From 62-47 sp044463945 (GTDB taxonomy: Bacteria; Pseudomonadota; Alphaproteobacteria; Rhizobiales; Xanthobacteraceae): a DNA stretch of 64,000 nucleotides. The stretch spans positions 1 through 64,000 of the forward strand of contig JBIQLW010000018.1 of NCBI GenBank assembly GCA_044463945.1. The letters run 5' to 3'. Positions 6,683-16,300 of this stretch are shown one piece after another (position 1 is the stretch's first letter; each line of letters starts with the position of its first letter). The position numbers were made by a program, and so were the translations under genes. The notes below the pieces were generated by a model, which saw nothing but the letters and a program-made list of their open reading frames with translations, searched no databases and was not told the DNA's origin.

Positions 6683-7725
6683 CAACGTGACTCGGCGTTT
6701 CGAGGAGCGGGCAGAGCGGTGTTGGCGGCGACCGCGACGGGGGCGGGCAGGCTTGCAGTGGCGAAGGGATGCGGCACGCTGACGACGACCTGATTGCGGC
6801 CGGTCACGGTGCCGGAGAAGGTGCGCTTGGATTGCAGGTTCATGACGGTGACGGCGTCGCCCTCGGTGCCGCTGTCCAGCGCCTTGCCGCGAATGGTGAG
6901 CGTGATGCCGGGCGCCTGATAGACGATGGTCACCGCCTGATCACGCTGCACCAGATCGGGTTTGGCGACATCGGACTGGCGCAGCGCCAGGCCGGCGCGA
7001 AGCTGCCGCCGCGCCTGCATTCCGATCACCTGCGCGCTCGTGGCGACATCGCGGCCGACTTCCGCGCGGGGTCGCCGTTCGAGCGTGACGTCCGACGCCC
7101 TGATGATCTCGTTGCGGTCGATGGCGCGCATCAGGACGGCGGCTTCCACGGTCTCGACCGCGGTGCCGGTGAAGCGCAGCCGGGTCGGCGCCGCGCCGGA
7201 CGTGGCGGCGATTTCGAATATCGCGTCGAAGCGGCCGTTGCGCGGATCGAAATGCACCGCGCTCGGGCGCAGCGCGCCGGTCACGGCGGCGTCGAGTTGC
7301 AAGGTCCGCAAGCCGCGATCGAAGGTGAGCCGGATATCCTTGGCGTCGCCCAGCCCGCCCCGGCGTTCCAGCGCGGCGGCGACGCTGCGCTCGATCTCGT
7401 CGGTGTCGATGGTGCGGGCGAGCCGCGTCACCGACACCTCGCTGAGGTCGCGGGTCTCGACGCCGATCACCTGATGGGCGCGCAGCGCCGCCAGCACCTG
7501 CGCCACCGGCAGCGATCCGGTGGTGCCGAGGTCGGGCGCGCGATAGATCGCGATCGATGCGGCGTCGCCGGCGTTGTCCACGACGTCGCCGATGCGCACC
7601 AGATCGCCGCTCACCTCGACATGGGCGCGCAGCACCGGCGCGAGCGGGGCGGTGCCGGCGGATTGCGCGAACGCCGCGAGCGGCGAGGCGGCGATGAGCG
7701 CGGCGGCGAGAAGGGCGCGGATCAT
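6682..7725 (-). CDS. flgA: Flagellar P-ring assembly chaperone FlgA
   Basis: FlgA is a periplasmic chaperone for FlgI P-ring assembly. The 347-residue protein begins with a signal peptide (LLAAALIAASPLAAFA). It contains the SAF-type region (about residues 195-260: AIDRNEIIRASDVTLERRP, RRQLRAGLALRQSDV) and the C-terminal beta domain ending in the GRNQVVVSVP stretch. It is longer than the enterobacterial protein because of an N-terminal extension common in alphaproteobacteria. Four bases separate it from flgG and four overlap flgH. Confidence 0.93.
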   Translation of the reverse strand: MIRALLAAALIAASPLAAFAQSAGTAPLAPVLRAHVEVSGDLVRIGDVVDNAGDAASIAIYRAPDLGTTGSLPVAQVLAALRAHQVIGVETRDLSEVSVTRLARTIDTDEIERSVAAALERRGGLGDAKDIRLTFDRGLRTLQLDAAVTGALRPSAVHFDPRNGRFDAIFEIAATSGAAPTRLRFTGTAVETVEAAVLMRAIDRNEIIRASDVTLERRPRAEVGRDVATSAQVIGMQARRQLRAGLALRQSDVAKPDLVQRDQAVTIVYQAPGITLTIRGKALDSGTEGDAVTVMNLQSKRTFSGTVTGRNQVVVSVPHPFATASLPAPVAVAANTALPAPRNAESR

Positions 7726-7729
7726 GTTT

Positions 7730-8518
7730 TTACCGGAACATGTTGGAGGTGGATTGCAGCATCTGGTCGGCGGCGCTGATGACCTTGGCGTTCATCTCGT
7801 AGGCGCGCTGCGCGGCGATCAGGTCGGAGATCTCGGACACCGCCTCGACGTTGGCCTGCTCCAGACTGCTCTGCTGCATGTCGCCGTAGCCGTCGAGCGT
7901 GGCGACGCCGTCCTGCGGCGGGCCGGAGGCCGGCGTCTCGGTGAACAGGTTGTCGCCGACCGGCTGCAAGCCGGCCTTGTTCATGAAGCGGGTGAGGCCG
8001 ATCTGGCCGAGAATGGTCGGCGTGGTCGAGCCCGGCACCGTCACCGACACCTGCCCCTGCGCGTTGATGGTGATGCCGGACGAGTTCTGCGGAATGGTGA
8101 TGGTCGGTTGCAGCAGGTTGCCCTGCGCGTTGACGATGCGGCCCTGCTGGTCGGTGGTGAACGAGCCGTCGCGGGTATAGGCGAAGGTGCCGTCGGGCAT
8201 CTGGATCTTGAAGAAGCCTTCGCCGCGCACCGCGATGTCGAGGTCGTTGCCGGTCGGCGACAGCGTGCCCTGACCCATCAGCCGCGGCGTGCCGACGGTC
8301 TTGACGCCGCCGCCGATATCGATGCCGACCGGCAGGATGGTGCCCTGATCCGACGCCTGCGCGCCGATGCGGCGGACGTGGTCGTAGATCAGATCCTGAA
8401 ACGCCGCGCGCTGCTTCTTGTAGCCGGTGGTGCGCATGTTGGCGATGTTGTTGGAGATCACCTGGACGTTGAGCTCCTGGGCGGCCATGCCGGTCGCGGC
8501 GGTGTAGAGGGCGCGCAT
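7730..8518 (-). CDS. flgG: Flagellar distal rod protein FlgG
   Basis: FlgG makes the distal rod that crosses periplasm and outer membrane. At 262 residues it has normal length. The N-terminal rod motif ALYTAATGMAAQELNVQVIS with NNIANMRTTGYKK and the C-terminal VEAVSEISDLIAAQRAYEMN heptad region are both intact. It is 19 bases from flgF and 4 from flgA, in one operon. Confidence 0.96.
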   Translation of the reverse strand: MRALYTAATGMAAQELNVQVISNNIANMRTTGYKKQRAAFQDLIYDHVRRIGAQASDQGTILPVGIDIGGGVKTVGTPRLMGQGTLSPTGNDLDIAVRGEGFFKIQMPDGTFAYTRDGSFTTDQQGRIVNAQGNLLQPTITIPQNSSGITINAQGQVSVTVPGSTTPTILGQIGLTRFMNKAGLQPVGDNLFTETPASGPPQDGVATLDGYGDMQQSSLEQANVEAVSEISDLIAAQRAYEMNAKVISAADQMLQSTSNMFR

Positions 8519-8537
8519 CGGTCGGTTTCCTTATGCC

Positions 8538-9302
8538 TCAGGCCGGAACGTCGGCCAGTTTCTCGATTGCCGTGCGGCGCAGGTCGCTCTGCTGCTGGAG
8601 CAGCGCGGACACCTGCGTGTAGGCGCGAGACACCGCGATCATGCGGCTCATCTCCACCACGGCGTTGACGTTGGATTTCTCGATGAAGCCCTGCTGCACC
8701 CGCGCCGTGGCGTCGGCCTGCGGCGCCATGCCGTTGGCGGCGTAGAGGTTGGCGCCTTCCTTGAGCAGCTTCTGCGGATCGGCGAAGGTCACCAGCCGCA
8801 GCTTGCCGCGGATGGAATCGATGCGGGTGTTGGAGCCTTCGATCACGGTGATGGTGCCGTCGGGGGAAATGGCGACGTCGTGATCGGTCTGCTGCATCTG
8901 GATCGGGCCGTTGGCGCCCAGCACCGGATGCCCGGCCGCGGTGACGAGAAGGCCGGTCGAACTGACATGGAGGCCGCCGTCGCGGGTGTAGCGCTCGCCG
9001 CCGGGGGTCTGCACCGCGAGGAAAGCGTTGCCGTCGATGGCGACGTCGAGCGGATTCTTGGTCTGCTGCGTCGGGCCTTGCGCGAAGTCGTGAAAGGTCG
9101 CGCGGTCCTGCACATAGCTCAGGCGGCGGTCGCGGCCGATGAAGTTGTCCTGATGCGCCACCGGCATCAGGTATTCCTCGAACAGCGACTGGTCGGCCTT
9201 GAAGCCGTTGGTGTTGACGTTGGCGACGTTGTTGGCCACCACGTCGATCTGCCGCTCCAGCGCGACCTGCCGCGACAATCCGATGAGGAGGGTGTTCTCC
9301 AT
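8538..9302 (-). CDS. flgF: Flagellar proximal rod protein FlgF
   Basis: FlgF is a proximal rod subunit. The 254-residue protein has the N-terminal NNVANVNTNGFKAD rod signature, the FLAVQTPGGERYTRDGG block and the C-terminal NVNAVVEMSRMIAVSRAYTQ helix. It is the first gene of the leftward operon; its promoter must lie in the 366-base region shared with fliL. Confidence 0.95.
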   Translation of the reverse strand: MENTLLIGLSRQVALERQIDVVANNVANVNTNGFKADQSLFEEYLMPVAHQDNFIGRDRRLSYVQDRATFHDFAQGPTQQTKNPLDVAIDGNAFLAVQTPGGERYTRDGGLHVSSTGLLVTAAGHPVLGANGPIQMQQTDHDVAISPDGTITVIEGSNTRIDSIRGKLRLVTFADPQKLLKEGANLYAANGMAPQADATARVQQGFIEKSNVNAVVEMSRMIAVSRAYTQVSALLQQQSDLRRTAIEKLADVPA

Positions 9303-9668
9303 CGGTCATTCTCCCCTGATGACGATCGGGGATGGCCTCTCCCAAAGCTGGCCCCGGTCCGTGACCCACGGGTTCTCCCAAACCTGTGGCTCGGGATCAG
9401 CGAAGCGAAACCCGTGCCAGATTCGAAACTCGCGTATTTTCAATCCGTTGAGGTGCGGGCGGGGGGTGGGGCAGGGCGGCAATAACCGCTTGTTGACCAT
9501 ATCGGCCCGGCAAAAATTTCCCAGTTGAGGGTCGAAAGAAAGGTTCCATTAACCATTGCGACCTTAGCGTCGAGCCTCAAGAGGGCGCGTGCGCGCCGGG
9601 GGCATTGGTATCGCGTAGGACTGGCTGCTCGGCCGCATCGGGTCGATCCCCTTCATGGCGGGCGAGCG
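9303..9668. promoter_or_regulatory. Divergent promoter region flgF / fliL with degenerate CtrA-type site
   Basis: This 366-base gene-free region separates the two divergent flagellar operons. ATAACCGCTTGTTGAC (9482-9497) matches the CtrA pattern TTAA-N7-TTAAC with two mismatches. It is nearly identical over its length, including the N7 spacer, to the site before flgB and the one before tolQ. A lone half site TTAACC follows at 9549-9554. No sigma-54 type promoter is evident. Confidence 0.45.
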
Positions 9669-10163
9669 ATGGCAGACAACGAACAGGCCGAGGGCGGGGC
9701 AGCGGCGGAGGCCGCGCCGGCACCGAAGGGCAAGCGCAAGCTGATGATAATCGTGGCGGCGGCGCTGGTGCTGGCGATCGGCGCGGGCGGCGGCTGGTTT
9801 GTCTTCTTCAATCATCACGGCGAGGAAACCCACGCGGAGGTGAAGGCCGAGAAGCCGCCGCTGTTCGTCGACGTGCCGGAAATCTTCGTCAACCTCTCCG
9901 GCCTGCCGGGCGAGCGGGTGCAGTACCTCAAGGTCAAGGTGGTGCTTGAGGTCAAGGACGAGCCGCTGGCCGAGAAGATCAAGCCGGCGATGCCGCGCCT
10001 GATGGACATCTTCCAGACGTACCTGCGCGAACTGCGCGCCACCGACCTGAGCGGCTCGGCCGCCCTGTTCCGCCTCAAGGAGGAACTGACGCGGCGGGTC
10101 AACGCGGTGGTCTCGCCGGGGCAGGTGGACGCCGTGCTGTTCAAGGAAATCGTGGTGCAATGA
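9669..10163 (+). CDS. fliL: Flagellar basal body-associated protein FliL
   Basis: FliL sits in the inner membrane around the stator and stabilises it. The 164-residue protein has a short charged cytoplasmic start, one membrane segment at about residues 26-47 (LMIIVAAALVLAIGAGGGWFV) and a periplasmic domain with VDVPEIFVNLSG and YLKVKVVLEV as in the family. ATG 9669 is chosen since the family begins shortly before the membrane helix. It is followed by fliM after three bases. Confidence 0.92.
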   Translation: MADNEQAEGGAAAEAAPAPKGKRKLMIIVAAALVLAIGAGGGWFVFFNHHGEETHAEVKAEKPPLFVDVPEIFVNLSGLPGERVQYLKVKVVLEVKDEPLAEKIKPAMPRLMDIFQTYLRELRATDLSGSAALFRLKEELTRRVNAVVSPGQVDAVLFKEIVVQ

Positions 10164-10166
10164 GCC

Positions 10167-11369
10167 ATGGCGGATAGCGATCAGGTCGATCAGGACGCCA
10201 TCGCCGCGCAGTGGGAAGCCTCGCTCGATTCCGAGGACCCGGAAGCGGCGGCGAAAGCGGCCGCGGAGAACGAGATCACCGGCACCATGGCGGAGCAGTG
10301 GGCCGCCATGGTGGAGGACGGCGGCCGCGACCTCGGGGCCGGCAAGAACGGCAGCGAGCGGGTGCTGTCGCAGGAGGAGATCGACAACCTGCTCGGCTTC
10401 AGCGCCGGCGAGATCAACCTCAACGACAATTCCGGCATCCGCGCCATCATCGATTCCGCGATGGTGTCCTACGAGCGGTTGCCGATGCTGGAGATCATCT
10501 TCGACCGCCTGGTGCGGCTGATGACCACCAGCCTTCGCAACTTCACCTCCGACAACGTCGAGGTGTCGCTCGACCGCATCACCTCGGTGCGGTTCGGCGA
10601 TTACATGAACTCGATCCCGCTGCCGGCGGTGCTGGCGGTGTTCAAGGCCGAGGAGTGGGAGAACTTCGGTCTCGCCACCATCGATTCCAGCCTGATCTAT
10701 TCGATGATCGACGTGCTGCTCGGCGGCCGTCGCGGTCAGGCGTCGATCCGCGTCGAGGGCCGGCCCTACACCACCATCGAGACCAATCTGGTGAAGCGGC
10801 TGATCGAGGTGGTGCTGGCCGACGCCGAGCAGGCGTTCCGGCCGCTGTCGCCGGTGACCTTCACCATCGACCGGCTGGAAACCAATCCGCGCTTCGCCGC
10901 CATCAGCCGGCCCGCCAACGCCGCCATCCTGGTGCGGCTGCGCGTCGACATGGAGGATCGCGGCGGCAACATCGAACTGCTGCTGCCCTACGCCACCATC
11001 GAACCGATCCGCAACGTGCTGTTGCAGATGTTCATGGGCGAGAAGTTCGGCCGCGACCCGATCTGGGAGGGCCATCTCGCCACCGAGATCGCGCAGGCCG
11101 AGATCGCCGTCGATGCGGTGCTCTACGAGGCCGACATTCCGCTCCGGCAACTGATGACGTTGCAGGTCGGCGACACGCTGCCGCTCGACATCCGCCCCGA
11201 CGCGCTGGTCGCGGTGCGCTGCGGCAACGTCACGTTGACCGAGGGCCGCATGGGCCGGGTCGGCGACCGCGTCGCCATCCGCGTCGCCAAGACCCTGCGC
11301 AAACCCAACACCACCTTCGCGATGTTCGAGAAGGCCGACGAGCAAACCAAGCTGATGGAGGCACCGTGA
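10167..11369 (+). CDS. fliM: Flagellar motor switch protein FliM
   Basis: FliM is the middle C-ring protein that binds phosphorylated CheY and sets rotation direction. It carries the CheY-binding LSQEEIDNLLGF motif at residues 67-78, a CheC-like middle domain and a C-terminal FliN-like (SpoA) domain with GDTLPLDI. At 400 residues it is longer than the usual ~330 because about 65 residues precede the motif, which is otherwise near the N-terminus. The stop overlaps the next gene (GTGA). FliN is not in this operon. Confidence 0.95.
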   Translation: MADSDQVDQDAIAAQWEASLDSEDPEAAAKAAAENEITGTMAEQWAAMVEDGGRDLGAGKNGSERVLSQEEIDNLLGFSAGEINLNDNSGIRAIIDSAMVSYERLPMLEIIFDRLVRLMTTSLRNFTSDNVEVSLDRITSVRFGDYMNSIPLPAVLAVFKAEEWENFGLATIDSSLIYSMIDVLLGGRRGQASIRVEGRPYTTIETNLVKRLIEVVLADAEQAFRPLSPVTFTIDRLETNPRFAAISRPANAAILVRLRVDMEDRGGNIELLLPYATIEPIRNVLLQMFMGEKFGRDPIWEGHLATEIAQAEIAVDAVLYEADIPLRQLMTLQVGDTLPLDIRPDALVAVRCGNVTLTEGRMGRVGDRVAIRVAKTLRKPNTTFAMFEKADEQTKLMEAP

Positions 11370-11830
11370 ACCATTCATTCGGATTGATGATCGAGGCGCT
11401 GGTGGCGGTGCTGCTGGTGGTGACGATCGGCTACTGCATGTTGCTGAACAAGCGGCTGCTGCGGCTGAAGGCCGACGAGCAGTCGCTGAAGGCCACCATC
11501 GGCGAACTGATTACCGCGACCGAGATCGCCGAGCGCGCCATCGGCGGGCTCAAGCACACCGTGCGCGACGTCAACGAAAACCTCGGCGAGCAGATCGCGG
11601 CGGCGACCGACCTGTCCGAGCGGCTGATCCGCCAGCTTGCCGAAGGCGACGCGGTGCTCGGACGCCTGTCGCGGATCGCGGTGGCGGCGCGCTCGCCGCA
11701 CGCCCCCGCGCCGGCCCCTGCGCCCGCGCCAGTGGCGGCGCCCGAGCCGCGACTGTCGGCGGCGAGGGCGGCGATGGCGGCGACCCAGGCTTTTGCTGAG
11801 CGCAGGCGGGCGAGCGGCATTGCTGCATGA
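11366..11830 (+). CDS. Membrane-anchored coiled-coil protein of the flagellar operon (DUF6468-like)
   Basis: A 154-residue protein from GTG 11366, which overlaps the fliM stop. An N-terminal membrane helix (residues about 5-25, LMIEALVAVLLVVTIGYCMLL) is followed by a coiled-coil region to about residue 105, then a Pro/Ala-rich stretch (repeated PAPA) and a helical end. From memory this corresponds to DUF6468, found between fliM and motE in Hyphomicrobiales. Its conserved place suggests a role at the motor or stator, but no function is known to me. It overlaps motE by four bases. Confidence 0.75.
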   Translation: MNHSFGLMIEALVAVLLVVTIGYCMLLNKRLLRLKADEQSLKATIGELITATEIAERAIGGLKHTVRDVNENLGEQIAAATDLSERLIRQLAEGDAVLGRLSRIAVAARSPHAPAPAPAPAPVAAPEPRLSAARAAMAATQAFAERRRASGIAA

Positions 11831-12600
11831 GCGCGTTTCGTGACATCCGCGTGCTGCCGGTGGTGCTGGTGGCGGTGCTGGGGCTGGCGGTGCTGAAGTT
11901 CGCCGGCCTCGTCATCGACGGCGGCTATGTGTTCGACTACAAGCCGCAATCGACGCAGAAGTCGTGGGCGCAGGAGTATCTGAATTTCCCCTCCGGCAAT
12001 CGGGTGACGACGGCCACAGTGGACAGCGACGACATCACCGGATCGGTCGCCGCCAAGCCGAAGGAAGCGCCGGCCGCCAAGCCGCCGGACACCACGCCGC
12101 CGGCGGGCGCGATCGTGGTGCCCGACCAGCCGAAGGTGGTTTCGGAATCCGAGCGCGCCATTCTCGAACGCTTGCAGAGCCGCCGCCAGGAGCTGGACGC
12201 GCGCGCCCGCGAGATCGACATCCGCGAGAACCTGCTGAAGGCGGCGGAGGCGCGCATCGCCGACCGCGTCAAGGAATTGAAGGAGACGGAAGCGCGCATC
12301 GCCACCAAGACGCAGGAGAAGGCCGGGGCCGACGCCGCGCGCTTCAAGGGATTGGTCATCACCTATGAGGCGATGAAGCCGAAGGACGCCGCCAAGGTGT
12401 TCGACCGGCTGGAGATGCCGGTGCTCTACGAGATCGCCTCGCAGATCGCGCCGCGCAAGATGTCCGACATTCTCGGCCAGATGTCGCCGGAAGCGGCCGA
12501 ACGGCTCACCGTCGAACTGGCGCGCCGCGCCGGCGGCGACCTCGCGGCGTCCGCCACCGAGCTGCCCAAGATCGAGGGACGGCCGACCGCGACGCATTGA
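11827..12600 (+). CDS. motE: Motility protein MotE, MgtE N-domain-like chaperone
   Basis: In rhizobia MotE is a periplasmic chaperone needed for folding of MotC and motor function. The 257-residue protein has an N-terminal membrane/signal segment (residues 10-30), a Lys/Pro-rich linker, a long coiled coil (about 105-180) and a C-terminal MgtE-N-like domain (AKVFDRLEMPVLYEIASQI, MSDILGQMSPEAAERL). It is the last gene of fliL-fliM-coiled coil-motE. MotB and MotC are not in the window. Confidence 0.85.
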   Translation: MSAFRDIRVLPVVLVAVLGLAVLKFAGLVIDGGYVFDYKPQSTQKSWAQEYLNFPSGNRVTTATVDSDDITGSVAAKPKEAPAAKPPDTTPPAGAIVVPDQPKVVSESERAILERLQSRRQELDARAREIDIRENLLKAAEARIADRVKELKETEARIATKTQEKAGADAARFKGLVITYEAMKPKDAAKVFDRLEMPVLYEIASQIAPRKMSDILGQMSPEAAERLTVELARRAGGDLAASATELPKIEGRPTATH

Positions 12601-12655
12601 ACCAACGCCCGTCCGGTCCGGACAGACCAAGGCAGTCAACGAAGGAGGATTCGCC

Positions 12656-13021
12656 ATGTCTGTTCGGAGAATGTCTGTTCTGGGAAGCCTCGGATTGATG
12701 ATCGCCGGATGCGTGCTGATCGCGTCGCCGGCGCTGGCCAAGCCCAAGACCACCGCGGGCGGCGGAAAGTGCTCCTGCACCTGCGTCGCGCCGACCGGGA
12801 TGAACGGCGGGATATTCATCAGCGACAACGTCTATAACGCGCACGGCTATTCCTGCACCGCATTCACCGGAAAGACCTGCAACGTCAATAACCCCTACAC
12901 CGGCGGCGTCGCCACCGGCGAGATCATCGGCTGCGACTCGGTCGCGGGCGGGGGCAGATCGGTCATCTCGGTGTCGCCGTTCGGGGGAGCCGAACGGATC
13001 CCGCTGAAGCGAAAGAACTGA
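12656..13021 (+). CDS. Small secreted Cys-containing protein of unknown function
   Basis: A 121-residue protein preceded by a strong AAGGAGG. It has a signal peptide (LGLMIAGCVLIASPALA), so the mature part of about 90 residues is exported. The mature region carries a CSCTC cluster and three more cysteines (SCTAF, KTCNV, GCDS), suggesting disulfides, and is Gly/Asn-rich. I do not recognise the family. It follows motE by 55 bases in the same direction and could be co-transcribed; a flagellar role is unproven. Confidence 0.7.
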   Translation: MSVRRMSVLGSLGLMIAGCVLIASPALAKPKTTAGGGKCSCTCVAPTGMNGGIFISDNVYNAHGYSCTAFTGKTCNVNNPYTGGVATGEIIGCDSVAGGGRSVISVSPFGGAERIPLKRKN

Positions 13022-13029
13022 CGGACGCC

Positions 13030-13130
13030 GCGAGGGCGAGCATCCAGTATTCCGTATCGAATCGGATTTCCACGCACTCGCTCGGAATACCGGATCGTCC
13101 GCCTTCGCGGACGATGACGCCTCGTTTCCA
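13030..13130. repeat. Two-armed palindromic intergenic repeat, copy A
   Basis: This copy starts with a degenerate left arm and ends with ATCGTCCGC-CTTC-GCGGACGAT (13094-13115), a 9-base-pair hairpin, then GACGCCTCGTTTCC. The family also occurs at about 16.93, 20.37, 25.71, 27.11, 28.13 and 30.01 kb. It lies after the small secreted gene and may act as a terminator. Confidence 0.8.
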
Positions 13131-13147
13131 GGCAGGTCCCGATATGG

Positions 13148-13163
13148 TTTACCGGCCGTTAAC
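13148..13163. promoter_or_regulatory. CtrA-type site, one mismatch
   Basis: TTTACCGGCCGTTAAC fits TTAA-N7-TTAAC with one mismatch, 145 bases upstream of the 1,193-residue protein gene. The interpretation as a CtrA site is inference from the motif and from two perfect sites elsewhere in the window. Confidence 0.4.
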
Positions 13164-13308
13164 GGTGCGGCTGGCACACTGGACGCGCATCCGCGTGCGG
13201 TCGGTGCGGGGTGGCGCGCGTTCGGCCGCAAGCCGCGATGATATCCATTTGAGCACGACGGGAGCGGCCGGCGGCTGATCGCCAGACTGGATTCGAAAAC
13301 GCTTTGAG

Positions 13309-16300
13309 ATGACGCGCATCGACGCCCGGCAGTCCTGGTTGCCCGCCCGCCGTTTTCGGGGCGTGGCGGCGTGCCTGTGCGCCATGCTCTGTCTGCTTGT
13401 CGCGACGCCGCGGGCTCATGCCGATCCGGTGCGGGGCGACGCCAGGCTCACCGCCGCCGACGGTTTCGCGCGGCTGATCGTCAAGCTCGACGACGATGTC
13501 GATACCGAAGTCTCGATGGCGGGCACGATCCTGATCGTGCGCTTCAAGCAGCCGGTCGATATCGCGGTGGACCGCCTGTCCGACGCGGTGCCGGATTATG
13601 TCGGCTCGGCGCGGCGCGATCCCGACGGCTCCGCGATCCGGCTGGCGCTGGCGCGCAAGGTCAAGGTCAACACCATGGTCGCCGGCGAACTGCTGTTCGT
13701 CGATCTGCTGCCGGAGACATGGGCGGGCCCGCCGCCGGGGCTGCCGCTGGAGGTGGTGCGCGAACTCGCCGAACGCGCCCGCGCCGCCGAACGGGCGCTG
13801 CGCCGGCAGCAGGCGGGCGGCATGTCGAAGCCGCCGCCGCCGGTGCGGGTGCGCGCGTCGGTGCAGCCGACGTTCGTGCGCTACGTGTTCGAACTGCCGG
13901 AAAACGCCGGCATATCGTCGTCGCTCGATCCGCGCCGGTTCACGGTGCTGTTCGACAAGACGTTCAAGTTCGATCTTGCCGACGCCAAGCTGGCGGCCCC
14001 GGCCCATGTCAGCGCGATCAACCAGCGCAGCGACGACGACAGCGCGACCGTCGAGTTCGCGCTGGTCGGCGACGTTGCGGTCAAAGCCTTCCGCGAGGAC
14101 AACAACTATGTGGTGGATGTCGGCGTCGCGCCGGTGACGCTGCCGGCGGCTGCGTCGAAGGCGCAGCGGGCCGCGAAGCCAGCCGCGCCCCCCGCGCAGC
14201 CATCCGCGGAGCAAGCCGCGCCGCAGATCGCGCCCGCCGCGTCGCAGACCGTGGCGACGCCGCCGCCGAAGCCGCAGAGCCAGACCGCGCCGGTCGCTGC
14301 TCCCGCGCCGGCCGTCAAGGCCGAAGCCGCGCCGGCTCCCGCGAAGGCCGAAGCGCCGCCTGCGCCGGCCGCAACGCCGACCGCCGCCGCCGCGCCGGTT
14401 GCCGTGCAGCGCGACAGCGACGGTGTGCGGCTGAATTTTTCATTCGATGCGCCGACGCCGGCGGCGCTGTTCCGCCGCGCCGATACGGTGTGGCTGTTGT
14501 TCGATTCCGCGCAATCGCCCGACCTCGACGCGATCCGCCGCGATGCCGGCTCGGTCGTCAGCGACGTCGCGCGCTTTCCCTTAGACCACGGGCAGGCGAT
14601 CCGGCTGCGGCTGATGCGGCCGCAACTCGTGGCGCTCGCCGCCACGCCGCCTCCCGCCGTGGACGATCGCGCCAAGGCTGCGCCAGCCGGCGCGCGCTGG
14701 ACGCTGACGCTCGGCGACACGCTGAAGGACGGCTCGCTGCCGCTCGACGTGCGCCGCAACGTCGCCGATCCGCGCAAAGCCAGCATTTCGATTCCGCTCG
14801 AAGCGCCGGGCCGTCTGCATCGCTTCACCGATCCCGACGCCGGCGATGCGCTGCTGGTGGTGACGGCGCTGCCGCCGGCGCGCGGACTGGTCAAGCGGCA
14901 GGACTTCGTCGATCTGTCGCTGATGGAATCGGTGCAGGGCGTCGTCGTCCATCCCAACTCCGACGACGTCGCGGTGGAGGTGACCTCCGACAGCGTGATG
15001 CTGATGCGCCCCGGCGGGTTGACGCTGTCGTCGGCGTGGACCGAGCCGGAGCGGCCCGCCGCCTCGGTCAAGCCGCTGTTCGAGGACAGCGTGTGGCGCG
15101 CCGACCGCGCCGCCGATTTTCTTGCCCGCCGCAACCATCTGACCGCCACTGCCAGCGCCGCCGCCGACGGCCCCGAGCGCGACGCGGCGCGGCTGGCGCT
15201 GGCGCGCTTCTACATGGCGTGGGCGATGTATCCCGAAGCCAAGGCGATGCTCGATCTGGCGCTCGCCAACGCCGTGCCCGGCACCGAGGACCCGACGCTG
15301 CTGATGATGCGCGCGCTCGCCAACAGCCTGATCGGGCGGCCGGGGCTGGCGCTCAAGGACCTCGCCAGCCCGGCGATCGGCAGCGGCGTCGATGCGCAAC
15401 TCTGGAAGGCGCTGGCTTACGCGCGCCAGCGCAAATGGGCGACCGCGCGCGAAGCCTTCAAGAACGCCGAACTCACCATCGGCACGCTGCCGCTCGAATT
15501 GCAGCGGGCGGTGCTGGTCGAAGCGATGCGCGCCTCCGTCGAGGTCAAGGACTATGCCGGCGCCGCCGCGCGCAGCGACGATCTCGACGCGGTGGGCGTG
15601 GGACCTGAGTTCACGCCGGCGGTCGCGGTGCTGCGCGGGCGGCTCGCCGAGGGGCTGGGGCGCGAGAAGACGGCGCTCGACGACTACCGCATGGCGATGG
15701 CGTCGCCGGACCGGATCGCTGCCGCCGAAGCCAGGCTGTCGGATATCCTGCTGCGCCAGCGGCGCAACGAGGTTGCGGCGAATGATGCGCTGAACGAACT
15801 CGAAACGCTGTCGGCGGTGTGGCGCGGCGACGGCGTCGAGGTGCGGACGCTGCGCCAGCTTGCGCGGCTTTACGCCGACGCCGGCCGCTTCGCCGAGGCG
15901 CTCGGCGCCGCCAAGATGGCGACGCGCCTGCAACCCAATTCGGAGGACGCGCGGCAGGCGCAGGACGAGGCGTCGGCGCTGTTCGCGGACCTGTTTCTCG
16001 GGCCGCGCGGCGAGGGCCTGTCGCCGGTCGATGCGCTGGCGACGTTCTACGACTATCGCGAGCTGACGCCGATCGGCCGGCGGGGCGACGAGATGATCCG
16101 GCGGCTGGCCGACCGGCTGATCGCCGTCGATCTGTTGGGACAGGCGGCCGAACTGCTGCAATATCAGATCGACCACCGGCTGGAGGGCGCGGCGCGGGCG
16201 CAGGTCGCCGCGCGCCTTGCCATGGTCTATCTGATGAACCGCAAGCCGGATCGCGCCATCGCCGCGCTGCACACCACCCGGATCGCCGACCTCGCCGGCG

